From Massilia sp. YIM B02763 (GTDB taxonomy: Bacteria > Pseudomonadota > Gammaproteobacteria > Burkholderiales > Burkholderiaceae_D): 64,000 bases of DNA. This document shows, piece by piece, positions 1 through 7,922 of this stretch. The stretch covers positions 109,681 through 173,680 of the forward strand of contig NZ_JASNRD010000012.1 of assembly GCF_030412015.1 (NCBI RefSeq), written 5' to 3'. Under the pieces are notes generated by a model. The model ran no database searches. It saw only the letters and a list, made by a program, of their open reading frames with translations, and was not told where the DNA came from. Position 1 is the first letter of the stretch. The number at the start of each line of letters is the position of its first letter. The position numbers and the translations under genes were made by a program.

Positions 1-929
1 ACGGTGCCGCTGACCGGCGCCTTGACGTCGACGTTCGACAGCTCGAATTGCTGGGCGCTCATGCGGGCGCCCTGGGCTTCCGCCTCTTTCTGCGTGTCGG
101 CCAGCGTCGTGCGCACTTCCTTCTGGTATTCCTGCATGCGCTGAGATTTACGCAGCGTCATTTCCATGACCTGACGCTGGGCACGGCCGATGTTGCCGAT
201 GTCCTCGGAAATCTCACCCTGGAGCTGCGCGTAGGTACGCTCAAGGTCCAGCAGGCGGTTGCGGGCAACGTAGCCGTCCTTGGCCAGGTCGCGCATGCCT
301 TCGAGTTGCTCCTTCAGGAAGCCTACCTGGGCCTTCTTGCTGTCGCGCGATTCCTGCAGGCCCTGGATCTGCACTTTCAGACCAGCAATGTTCTCATCCA
401 CGCCGCCCAGCTCATTCTGCAGCGATGCCTGACGTGAAGCCAGCAATTGGCTTTGCAGCGTCATCATCTCGGCCACGCGCGGATCATTGGCACGCTTGGT
501 CAGCTCTTCCGGGAAGCGGATGGTTTTTTGACCGAGTTGCTCGGCCATCAATCGCGCCTCGGTGGCGCGCGCCGTCAGGTACTGCGCTTCGGTGATGTCG
601 TAGCCGGCCTTGGCGGTAATCGCATTCATGCGCACCAGCACCTGCCCTGCCTTCACGACGTCGCCGTCCTTGACGAGGATTTCCTGGATGGTGCCCCCCG
701 TCTGGTGCTGCACGCTCTTGCGGTTCGACTCTTTAGCCACGGTACCCGACATCGGCACGCCCTTGTCGAGCGGCGCGAAGCACGCCCAGACCAGGAAACC
801 GACAAAGCCAAACAGCACGATCAGCCAGCCGATGCGCGCATACGAGCGCGCATCGGTGTTCACGGTCAGCGGCGCAACGTCATGGCTGATGACTTCGGTG
901 GCCGCATCCTTCTGTTGAATCAGCTTCAT
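1..929 (-). CDS. HlyD/PrtE-family type I secretion membrane fusion protein (3' part cut by window edge)
   Basis: Periplasmic adaptor that should link the neighbouring ABC exporter to a TolC-type outer-membrane channel. The 309 visible residues show a short cytoplasmic N terminus, one membrane segment at about residues 30-50, a first biotinyl-lipoyl half (the SGTV and QHQTGGTIQEI stretches) and a long Gln/Glu/Lys-rich coiled-coil hairpin. The reading frame is still open at the window edge, where the second lipoyl motif (APVSGTV) begins. Its ATG follows directly on the TAA stop of the exporter gene, so the two are certainly co-transcribed and probably translationally coupled. No TolC gene is seen in the window. 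The family call is secure; the substrate is inferred from the adjacent RTX-like gene. Confidence 0.93.
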   Translation of the reverse strand, partial: MKLIQQKDAATEVISHDVAPLTVNTDARSYARIGWLIVLFGFVGFLVWACFAPLDKGVPMSGTVAKESNRKSVQHQTGGTIQEILVKDGDVVKAGQVLVRMNAITAKAGYDITEAQYLTARATEARLMAEQLGQKTIRFPEELTKRANDPRVAEMMTLQSQLLASRQASLQNELGGVDENIAGLKVQIQGLQESRDSKKAQVGFLKEQLEGMRDLAKDGYVARNRLLDLERTYAQLQGEISEDIGNIGRAQRQVMEMTLRKSQRMQEYQKEVRTTLADTQKEAEAQGARMSAQQFELSNVDVKAPVSGT

Positions 930-2726
930 TTATTTGCTTCCTTGTTCAGTCGCGGCAGCAGCTGCCTGTGCCTGCAGCTGCGCCTGGCGTGCCTGCTGCG
1001 CCGCCTGCTGTTGAGCCTGGGCTTGCGCCTGTGCTTTCTGGTTCGCTTCCTGGATGGCCGCCAGCACCTGGTCGGTCGGGCCGAATGCCTGGGCGACACC
1101 GTCGCGGAGAAGGAGCAATTTGTTGGTCGCGCCGATGATGCTGGTACGGTGCGTGATGAGCACGACGGTCTTGCCGCGGCGGCGCATGTCGAGCACGGCC
1201 TGGACCAGTGCCTGTTCGCCCACTTCATCCAGGTTCGAATTCGGCTCATCGAGCACGAGCAGTGCCGGATCGTCGTACATGGCACGTGCCAGGCCCAAAC
1301 GCTGCTTCTGGCCGCCCGACAAGCCGGCGCCACCATCGCCCAGCGGCGTATCGTAGCCCTTGGGCAGGTGCAGGATCATGTCGTGGACGCCGGCACGCTT
1401 GGCGGCTTCGACGACTTTTTCCGCATCCACTTCACCGAAGCGGGCGATGTTGTCGCTGACGGTGCCGCCGAACAGCTCGATATCCTGTGGCAGGTAGCCG
1501 ATGTTCGGGCCGAGTTCGGCCTTGTTCCAGCTGTAGATGTCGGCGCCGTCGAGGCGTACCTTGCCACCCACGGCAGGCCACACACCCACCAGCAGGCGCG
1601 CCAGAGTCGACTTGCCGGAACCGGAGGGACCAATGACGCCCAGCGCATCGCCCGGCACAATACCGAACGACAGGCCGCGCAACACGGCCTGCTGCGCGCC
1701 TGGCGGCGCCGCGGTCACGCTTTCGACCGTAACCGCACCCTGCGGCTTCGGCAGCTCCATGCCGGCGCTACGCTCCGGATTGTCGTTCAGCAGTTTTGCC
1801 AGACGCTCGTAGGCGCTGCGGGTACTGGCCCACGATTTCCAGACGGAGATCACCTGCTGCACCGGTGCCAATGCGCGACCGACGAGGATCGACGCGGCAA
1901 TCATCATGCCCGGCGTAATACGGCCCTCGACCGCCAGCAGCGCACCGAAACCGAGCACCAGCGAGGTCAGCGAGGTCTGGAAGAACTTGGTGATTGCACC
2001 GACGACACCGGCCTTCTGGCTGGCTTCGGCTTGCAGGTTCAGGAAGCGGCTGTGCAGCTTGAACCAGCGGCGCATCAGGTTGGGCAGCATGCCCATCGAT
2101 TCGATGACTTCGGCATTGCGCAGGTTGTTGGTCGCCAGGTTACCGGCGGCGAGCGCCATCGTATTGGCTTCGCTGAGCGGCCCACGCGATACGCGTTCGT
2201 TGACGACGGCCAGGACGATTAGGATGGCCGTCCCGCACAGCGCGAACAGGCCCAGCCAGGGTTCGAAGAAGAAGATGACGATGATGTAGAACGGGAACCA
2301 CGGCGCGTCGAAGAACGCGAACAGCGCATTGCCGGTCAAGAACTGGCGCAGGTTGGTCAGGTCGTTCAACGCTTGGCCCGCGTTACCACCAGCACGCTTG
2401 AGGTTCTGCTCGAACGCCGCCGTATAGACGCGCTTGTTGAGAAGCATATCGAACTTGGCGCCGACACGCACCAGCACGAAGCTGCGCATCATTTCCAGCG
2501 AGGACATCAGCAGATAGGCGCCGAGCATCATCAGCGTCAGCATCAGCAACGTGATTTCGTTGCGGCTGGCGAGCACACGGTCATAGACCTGCAGCATGTA
2601 GAGCGAAGGCACCAGTGCCAGCAGGTTCGTAATGGCACTGAAGGTGCCAACGGTGACGAACGTGCTTTTGAAACCGCGCAAGGCCACCGCGATCTCGTTC
2701 TTTGCTTCGGATAGTTTATTGATCAT
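930..2726 (-). CDS. PrtD-type type I secretion ABC transporter (permease-ATPase fusion)
   Basis: Inner-membrane exporter that energises one-step secretion of unfolded substrates. The 598-residue protein has an N-terminal transmembrane domain with about six segments, then a nucleotide-binding domain with Walker A GPSGSGKST, signature LSGGQKQR and Walker B LLVLDEPN. There is no C39 peptidase or peptidase-like N-terminal domain, which favours the PrtD/AprD/RsaD subgroup that handles RTX proteins with an uncleaved C-terminal signal. The frame extends further upstream, but the chosen start (MINKLSEA) is where family members begin; the extension would run into the promoter region. The C-terminal tail is unusually Gln/Ala-rich. 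It is the first gene of an operon with the HlyD gene and has a CRP-like palindrome upstream. Confidence 0.93.
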   Translation of the reverse strand: MINKLSEAKNEIAVALRGFKSTFVTVGTFSAITNLLALVPSLYMLQVYDRVLASRNEITLLMLTLMMLGAYLLMSSLEMMRSFVLVRVGAKFDMLLNKRVYTAAFEQNLKRAGGNAGQALNDLTNLRQFLTGNALFAFFDAPWFPFYIIVIFFFEPWLGLFALCGTAILIVLAVVNERVSRGPLSEANTMALAAGNLATNNLRNAEVIESMGMLPNLMRRWFKLHSRFLNLQAEASQKAGVVGAITKFFQTSLTSLVLGFGALLAVEGRITPGMMIAASILVGRALAPVQQVISVWKSWASTRSAYERLAKLLNDNPERSAGMELPKPQGAVTVESVTAAPPGAQQAVLRGLSFGIVPGDALGVIGPSGSGKSTLARLLVGVWPAVGGKVRLDGADIYSWNKAELGPNIGYLPQDIELFGGTVSDNIARFGEVDAEKVVEAAKRAGVHDMILHLPKGYDTPLGDGGAGLSGGQKQRLGLARAMYDDPALLVLDEPNSNLDEVGEQALVQAVLDMRRRGKTVVLITHRTSIIGATNKLLLLRDGVAQAFGPTDQVLAAIQEANQKAQAQAQAQQQAAQQARQAQLQAQAAAAATEQGSK

Positions 2727-2789
2727 TTTTAGGCCGTCAGGAAGAGGTGCTTGATAGCTGGATTCTGGCCAGCATCGAGCAGACGGAAC

Positions 2790-2830
2790 ATTATCGCCTA
2801 AAAACGCCAAGAAATGTGACGAGCATCACA
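2790..2830 (-). promoter_or_regulatory. CRP-like site and -10 element before the type I exporter operon
   Basis: A perfect TGTGA-N6-TCACA palindrome lies at 2815-2830. On the minus strand a GATAAT -10-like hexamer at 2795-2790 is centred 30 bp downstream, close to the spacing of a class II CRP-dependent promoter in which the activator replaces the -35 element. The exporter ATG is about 64 nt further on. The site is one of three in the first 8 kb. Binding is predicted, not shown. Confidence 0.65.
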
Positions 2831-3080
2831 TTTTACCAAGAAGAATGTTGCGGATTTGTGGTGCCGGGATCGTTACGACAGTAGGCGTTGGCGACGCTAG
2901 CGTGACCTACCATTTTCTATCCGCATACGGGCTGCACCGGAGACGCTGCTGACATATCGCTGTTGGGCTTATCCCCCGCTTTCCGCCCGCACTCGACTGC
3001 CCTTTTCCGTTGCAGTTCACGCCAAGGCTAGCTTGTACGATGCTTGCAAATAGATGAATGCCGGCCGTCAGGCGCGTATG

Positions 3081-3110
3081 AAAAAGGGCCATGCTTTTCA
3101 GCATGACCCC
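3081..3110 (-). terminator. Rho-independent terminator of the RTX-like gene
   Basis: On the minus strand a GC-containing stem (about 10 bp, one mismatch) with a GAAA tetraloop is followed directly by five T residues. It lies about 180 nt past the stop codon of the DUF4214/RTX-like gene and would end that transcript before the exporter operon, so exporter and substrate are separate transcripts. Nothing else is seen in the remaining bases of 2831-3287. Confidence 0.8.
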
Positions 3111-3287
3111 TCGAAGGTACCGTTGTTATGCGTTCGCGTTACGTTATTCCATCCGGCCGACACTCAGCAGAGCAATGCTCCGCATTCGACAGCACTACAG
3201 AAAGTCAAACTGACCGACCGACAAAACAAGAACACCTTAGTTTTCGCGGAACCCCGCAAAGCTCGGTCCCGCAAAAACGACGCTTAA

Positions 3288-6185
3288 TTAAGCAACCTTG
3301 CCGCCCAGATCCACGATCAGAGCATTCTGATCGATGGTGCCGGTCAGCTTGACGATGGTGTCAGCTGCGTCCACACCGCCCACGGTACCGGTGGTGGCAT
3401 CGTGGTAGATGTAGGTGTCACCGCCCAGGGCGAACACAACGGTGTGAACCGTCGAGGTCATGGCAGCGGCCGCATCTTTCAGGGCCAGATCCAGGTCGGT
3501 CTGGGTCGTGGTGAACTTGACGACGTCAGTGGTGGTCACGCCGGTCAGGATCAGCGAGTCCGACTTGGCATCCAGCGACTTGCCATCAGCAGCCAGAACC
3601 AGGTTCAGGCCGGTAACCGTGTCGATTGCGCCGTAGTTCGAAGCACCCAGGCTGATCTTGTCAACGCCAGCACCCAGCTTGATGGTTTCAGCTGCGGTGT
3701 TGGTCGAGATGTACTCCAGACCAGCGATTGCCTTGCCTGCGTCGGTACCGACGGTGTACTTGCCACCCAGGCCCGATGCATCAACCGAAACCAGCGCGGT
3801 GTCGTCTGCGTTGGTGATGGTTGCCGAACCGGTGCCCGACACGGTAACCGACTTCAGTGCTGCGTCGGTTGCGCTGTTATTCAGCACGAACTTGGCGACG
3901 GTGTCGGTTTCGCCATCGGCGGTCAGGCCGTTGGTCACGGTAACGATAGCCGACTGAGCGTCGCCCGCCAGGGTACCGACAACGCCAGCGGCGGTCGTGC
4001 CTGCCGAGACGGTCAGTTTGACGATGTCGGCGTTGGCGGTCACGGTGCCGGTGGCTTTTTCGGTGATGTTCAGCGTGCCAGCATAGACAGCGTCTTTTGC
4101 CGGGGTGCTGCCTGCAGCCACGGTCGCTGCGCTGTAGCCCGAAGCCGACACGTGCAGGTCGCCGTTGGCAACGATCGCTTGCGAGCCGACTTTTTCGATG
4201 TACGAACCAGCGCCCAGGTTGATCGTGGTGTAGGTGGCAGCCAGCTTCGATGCGTCGAACGAGACGGTCGACGAACCTTCGACGCCGGTGAGCTTCAGGG
4301 TTTCGAAGTTCTTGACCAGCTTGTTGAAGACGATGAAGTCGTCAGCGGTACGAGCGGTCTTCGAACCAGCGACCGAGATGGTGTCGGTACCGGCGCCACC
4401 GTCGATGACATCGGTAGTTGCCAGGGTGCCGGTCAGAGCGATGGTGTCGTTGCCTTCGCCGCCCATGATGTTGAGCGCGACGCCAGCGGTCTTGGTGACG
4501 TTGATGGTATCGTCGCCAGCACCTGCATCGACGGTGATCGAGCCGCCAGAGCCGGTCGACACGACAGTGATCGTGTCTTTGCCAGCGCCGGTCGAGATCG
4601 ATGCGTTCTTGGCAGCGTCGCTGCCAGCAGCAGCAGCGGTAGCGAAGATGGCGTTGATGTTGTCGTTACCGGTACCGGTGCGGATGGTCAGAACCTTGGT
4701 CGCAACAGCATCAACAGCATCAGAACCACCATTACCATCTTCATCCGCCGGAACTTCCGGAACAGCCGCAGTGCCGCCAGCGAAGGTGATGCCACCGGTC
4801 GAAGCCGATGCGTCAATCGTGGTTACGTTACCGCTGTCTGCATCGGTGTCATCAACGGTCAGGGTGGTCTTCACTGCGGTGTTAACCGTCAGGGTCGAAA
4901 CCGAAACGCCGGTCGACGATGCGCCAGTCTTGACGTTCAGTGCCAGCGAAGCAGCGTCGTCGCCTTCGGGGTCAGCTTGAGCGATGGAGCCCGACACGGT
5001 GACGGACGACAGCGAAGCACCCGACACGTTCAGGGTAGCTTGATTGTTGGCGGTAGCGCCAGTCACGCCGCTCAGAGCCACTTTGGCCGAGGTAGCAGCG
5101 TCAGCAGCTGCAACGCTCAGAGCGGTAGCACCGGTGGCCGACACGTTGGTGAAGGTTGCGGTGGTGCCGGCAGCCAGCTTGGTCACGCCAGTAGCCAGGC
5201 CAACTTGGTTGATGTTGGTTGCGCCGACGAACTTCGATGCATCAACAGTGGTGGTGCCGTTGGTGGTGGTGCCGAACACAGCGCCAGTCTGGTTGTAGAT
5301 GTTGATGGTTTCAACATTCTTCACCGTGCCTTGCTGGACAACGTTGAACTTAGCAGCAGCGCCGTCGACAGTGCCAGTGCCGGTGTAGATGTTCAGCGTG
5401 TCTTTACCTGCACCGCCGTCGATCGTGTCGAATGCGCCCAGGGTATTGGCACCAGTGCCTTGCGCGTTTTGCGGGATGGCGTTGAACACGTCGTCGCCAG
5501 CGGTGCCGTTGAAGGTATCGACGCCGATGGTCAGACCGGTGGTCGAGCCCGGAACCGACACGTTAACGATGGTGTTGATCGCATCGTTGATGTTCGACTG
5601 GTATGCGGTCACGTCGGTGCTGCTGTTCACGCCTTGCAGCAGCGAACGGCCGGTTGCAGCAGCATCTTCGCCTGCATAGGCGTTGAATTCGGTCGGAGTG
5701 TCCAGTGCATCGGTGAACGCGGTAGCGACGCTCAGCTTGTGTTGCACGGTCAGCGCATCCAGCTTGCCCTGGTCCGAGGTGTTGTTCAGTGCGCCTTGGG
5801 TGATGGCAGCAGCGGCGTTAGCCTTGCTCAGAGCGCCCGAGGTGATAGCGTTGACCCAGAAGTTGAAGCCAGCGGTGTCAGCTTCGCGGCCCAGAACGTT
5901 TTGGTAGATGTTAGCAACGAAGCGCGAGATGCCGATCTGGCTGTTGTCGTTACCGTACAGGGCAATCGACTCTTCCGAGTTGTTGAAGGTGTTGACCAGC
6001 TTCGACAGCGCAGTGGTGCCGGCGGCGTCAGCCTGCACAGCAGCTTGCACTTCAGCGAAGGTCTTCGGTGCGCCCATTGCGTCGAGCTGAGCCGAGAAGT
6101 TCTGCAGGCCAAAGTAGTCAGCCGGACGGCCGAAGTACGAGATGTACAGTTGTTGCACTACTGCGGTGTAGTCTTGTGCTGCCAT
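3288..6185 (-). CDS. DUF4214/RTX-like secreted surface protein, likely type I secretion substrate
   Basis: A 965-residue, very Ala/Thr/Val/Asp-rich protein with almost no Cys, typical of secreted beta-rich surface or S-layer-like proteins. Residues 1-115 contain DUF4214 signatures (YFGRPAD, NVLGREADTAGF). Glycine/aspartate RTX-type calcium-binding nonapeptides occur at scattered points (GGAGKDTL, GAGDDTINV, GGEGNDTIAL), and the rest is predicted beta repeats. There is no Sec signal peptide, and the C terminus is hydrophobic with Asp/Thr, as in RTX signals. The frame opens 12 codons upstream, but MAAQDYTA is preferred because AAGGA lies about 10 nt before it. It sits next to a type I exporter and has its own CRP-like promoter. 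A crystalline S-layer role, as for Caulobacter RsaA, is a guess from composition and context. Confidence 0.85.
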   Translation of the reverse strand: MAAQDYTAVVQQLYISYFGRPADYFGLQNFSAQLDAMGAPKTFAEVQAAVQADAAGTTALSKLVNTFNNSEESIALYGNDNSQIGISRFVANIYQNVLGREADTAGFNFWVNAITSGALSKANAAAAITQGALNNTSDQGKLDALTVQHKLSVATAFTDALDTPTEFNAYAGEDAAATGRSLLQGVNSSTDVTAYQSNINDAINTIVNVSVPGSTTGLTIGVDTFNGTAGDDVFNAIPQNAQGTGANTLGAFDTIDGGAGKDTLNIYTGTGTVDGAAAKFNVVQQGTVKNVETINIYNQTGAVFGTTTNGTTTVDASKFVGATNINQVGLATGVTKLAAGTTATFTNVSATGATALSVAAADAATSAKVALSGVTGATANNQATLNVSGASLSSVTVSGSIAQADPEGDDAASLALNVKTGASSTGVSVSTLTVNTAVKTTLTVDDTDADSGNVTTIDASASTGGITFAGGTAAVPEVPADEDGNGGSDAVDAVATKVLTIRTGTGNDNINAIFATAAAAGSDAAKNASISTGAGKDTITVVSTGSGGSITVDAGAGDDTINVTKTAGVALNIMGGEGNDTIALTGTLATTDVIDGGAGTDTISVAGSKTARTADDFIVFNKLVKNFETLKLTGVEGSSTVSFDASKLAATYTTINLGAGSYIEKVGSQAIVANGDLHVSASGYSAATVAAGSTPAKDAVYAGTLNITEKATGTVTANADIVKLTVSAGTTAAGVVGTLAGDAQSAIVTVTNGLTADGETDTVAKFVLNNSATDAALKSVTVSGTGSATITNADDTALVSVDASGLGGKYTVGTDAGKAIAGLEYISTNTAAETIKLGAGVDKISLGASNYGAIDTVTGLNLVLAADGKSLDAKSDSLILTGVTTTDVVKFTTTQTDLDLALKDAAAAMTSTVHTVVFALGGDTYIYHDATTGTVGGVDAADTIVKLTGTIDQNALIVDLGGKVA

Positions 6186-6274
6186 GATGTTTAAATCCTT
6201 TAAGATTGTGGTTATAACCAAGTCTGCTGCCGGACCGTACTGCTGTGTTCCGGTAGGCTATTGCAGAACTGCGA

Positions 6275-6319
6275 AGTATATTGCCAGATCGCCAGAGCAG
6301 TGTTGTGACCGCCATCACA
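6275..6319 (-). promoter_or_regulatory. CRP-like site with -10 element before the RTX-like gene
   Basis: TGTGA-N6-TCACA at 6304-6319 is a perfect palindrome, extended by one further pair (T...A). A TATACT -10 hexamer on the minus strand at 6280-6275 is centred 34 bp away and there is no recognisable -35, the arrangement of a class II CRP-activated promoter. The leader to the ATG at 6185 would be about 80 nt. Confidence 0.7.
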
Positions 6320-6409
6320 AACGCCAACTTTTTTACGCTGTTGCTACATCTTTTTTACAAATTCTTTCAAAAAACCACCGGGTATCGCTAAAAATCTTTC
6401 TTTATATAT

Positions 6410-7744
6410 TCAGCGCCCCCATAAAGTTGCGCCAGTTACGGTCATTCCAGGATTCGCGTAATTCTTGAAGATATACCCCGCTTGCTCAGCATTGGCACCT
6501 CCCAAGTAACCTCGGATAATCGTGTCGGAGCGTTTGTCCTCATAGAGCATCCCCTTGTCTGTAATGACGCCACTACCATTGACATTTGCACGATCATTAC
6601 CAGCGCTCACGACCAACGAAGTAGCAAACGTTTTCTTGGAAAAGTCCATGCTCAGCTGCGCGGAATCGATATTCGCTAATCGGTCCCCATCTGCGTTGCT
6701 AATGATCGCTTCACCTTTCGTCAGTGCGAACGCTGCAGTACCCTCATTCGGCATCACCAGCGCAGAATTCTTCAACCGAGTAATTGCGTAAGGCCCGTAA
6801 TAAGTCGCAAGGTCCACATCCGCATCGCCGATACGACCTAATACTGCCGGCATGCCGGCAATTGCCTGCCAGCGGCCCCAGAAGACTTCGGGCACCGAAG
6901 GAAGCGCCGGTTTCGGAGGTTCCACAATCACGACGGGAGGAGGAGTCACGACAACGGGACCCGGGATGGAAGGAGCCGGCGTCTCAGGCGGCGTCTGCCC
7001 CGTTACGGGACGCACATTATTCAGCGCTTGTTCCGAGCGTTGCGGATCCAAGTTCACCTGCGTCGTCGGCGCCTGTGCCGTCGGCTTGGCGGCTGGTTCA
7101 TCGCTGCGAGGCTTTTCGGCTTGATCCGGTACCAGCGCAGGATTCTGCAGCAATTGCGGCACAGTCTTGCCGCGCTCTATCTGCAACAACCCCGCCTGCC
7201 CTGCAAACAACTCCCGCGCATTCCGCCCTTCACACGGCCCCGTCCCCGCCGCCGAGCAATTGCTACCAAACCCGCTCATCACCACACCACCCGACAGCAC
7301 GGTCACGCGCGTCGTCTGCTGGTCGGTGTAGACGGTGAAGTCGGTGCCGCGCACGCCGATCGCGGCGACGGGCGTGTTGAAGCGGAAGTTCTGGCGCGCC
7401 TGCTTGACGCCCTGGCCCGAGATCGCGCGGGCCACGCCCTGCACCAGCTCGAGCTTCACCTGGGTCTTCGACGGGTCGTTCTTGTCGATCGAATACGCCA
7501 CCACGCGCGCGGTGCTGTTGGGGCGCAGGATCAGGAAGCCGTCGTCGACGGTCTTCACGTAGACGTAGCCGTCGGCGCCGGTCGAGAGCTCGTCGCCCTC
7601 CTGTATCGTGGCATCCTGGACGGCGGCGTGGCGGCCCACTTGCGCCTGGCCCGTGACGAACACGACGCGGCCGGCTTCCGCCGCCAGCGCACTGTCGGCG
7701 AACGACCACAACAGGGCAGCAGCTACCGCGAATTTTTTAAACAT
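6410..7744 (-). CDS. FecR-domain periplasmic protein
   Basis: A 444-residue protein with a Sec signal peptide (cleavage near ALA-AE, residue 22), then a FecR domain at about residues 30-160 (LSTGADGYVYVKT, RPNSTARV, FNTPVAAIGVRGTDF), a Pro-rich linker at about 220-290, and a C-terminal domain of unknown fold. It has no N-terminal anti-sigma segment and no sigma factor neighbour, so it is not a classical FecR signalling protein; stand-alone FecR proteins like this often sit beside CHASE2 cyclases. The start at 7744 is supported by GGAGG 6 nt upstream; a longer frame from 7765 lacks one. It is divergent from the cyclase operon and shares its CRP-like site. Its direct role is unknown; sensing or organising the cell wall or outer envelope is a guess. 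Confidence 0.85.
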   Translation of the reverse strand: MFKKFAVAAALLWSFADSALAAEAGRVVFVTGQAQVGRHAAVQDATIQEGDELSTGADGYVYVKTVDDGFLILRPNSTARVVAYSIDKNDPSKTQVKLELVQGVARAISGQGVKQARQNFRFNTPVAAIGVRGTDFTVYTDQQTTRVTVLSGGVVMSGFGSNCSAAGTGPCEGRNARELFAGQAGLLQIERGKTVPQLLQNPALVPDQAEKPRSDEPAAKPTAQAPTTQVNLDPQRSEQALNNVRPVTGQTPPETPAPSIPGPVVVTPPPVVIVEPPKPALPSVPEVFWGRWQAIAGMPAVLGRIGDADVDLATYYGPYAITRLKNSALVMPNEGTAAFALTKGEAIISNADGDRLANIDSAQLSMDFSKKTFATSLVVSAGNDRANVNGSGVITDKGMLYEDKRSDTIIRGYLGGANAEQAGYIFKNYANPGMTVTGATLWGR

Positions 7745-7789
7745 ACAATCCTCCATCCCTAGCATTGTGCGGGCTCAACAGATAAAATC

Positions 7790-7805
7790 TGTGACACCCA
7801 TCACA
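7790..7805. promoter_or_regulatory. CRP-like site in the FecR / cyclase divergent promoter region
   Basis: Third perfect TGTGA-N6-TCACA palindrome. Towards FecR a CACAAT -10-like hexamer (7769-7764) is centred 31 bp away, a class II spacing; towards the cyclase a TATACT at 7870-7875 is about 75 bp away, compatible with a class I position. One site could therefore serve both genes and create feedback on the cyclase and the regulator encoded downstream. Confidence 0.65.
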
Positions 7806-7922
7806 ATTTACAATTCTTACACCTGTGCTCGCTACCGGCAAAATATTTCTTTTCGCAAATACAACCCGGTATACTCCAGCTTTTCCCCGTCGCCGTACTT
7901 TCCCGGCCCCGCGTCCGCCTCA

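Noticed and set aside
447..2222. Long plus-strand open frame over the exporter genes
   Set aside because: Arg/His-rich shadow of the minus-strand PrtD and HlyD genes; no domain and no ribosome-binding site.
3402..6194. 930-codon plus-strand open frame opposite the RTX-like gene
   Set aside because: It is the antisense of a strongly biased gene; composition is Gly/Arg/Val/Cys noise and no start signal exists.
6410..7744. FecR protein as anti-sigma regulator of an iron-uptake system
   Set aside because: It has a cleavable signal peptide instead of a cytoplasmic anti-sigma segment, and no sigma factor or TonB receptor is adjacent.
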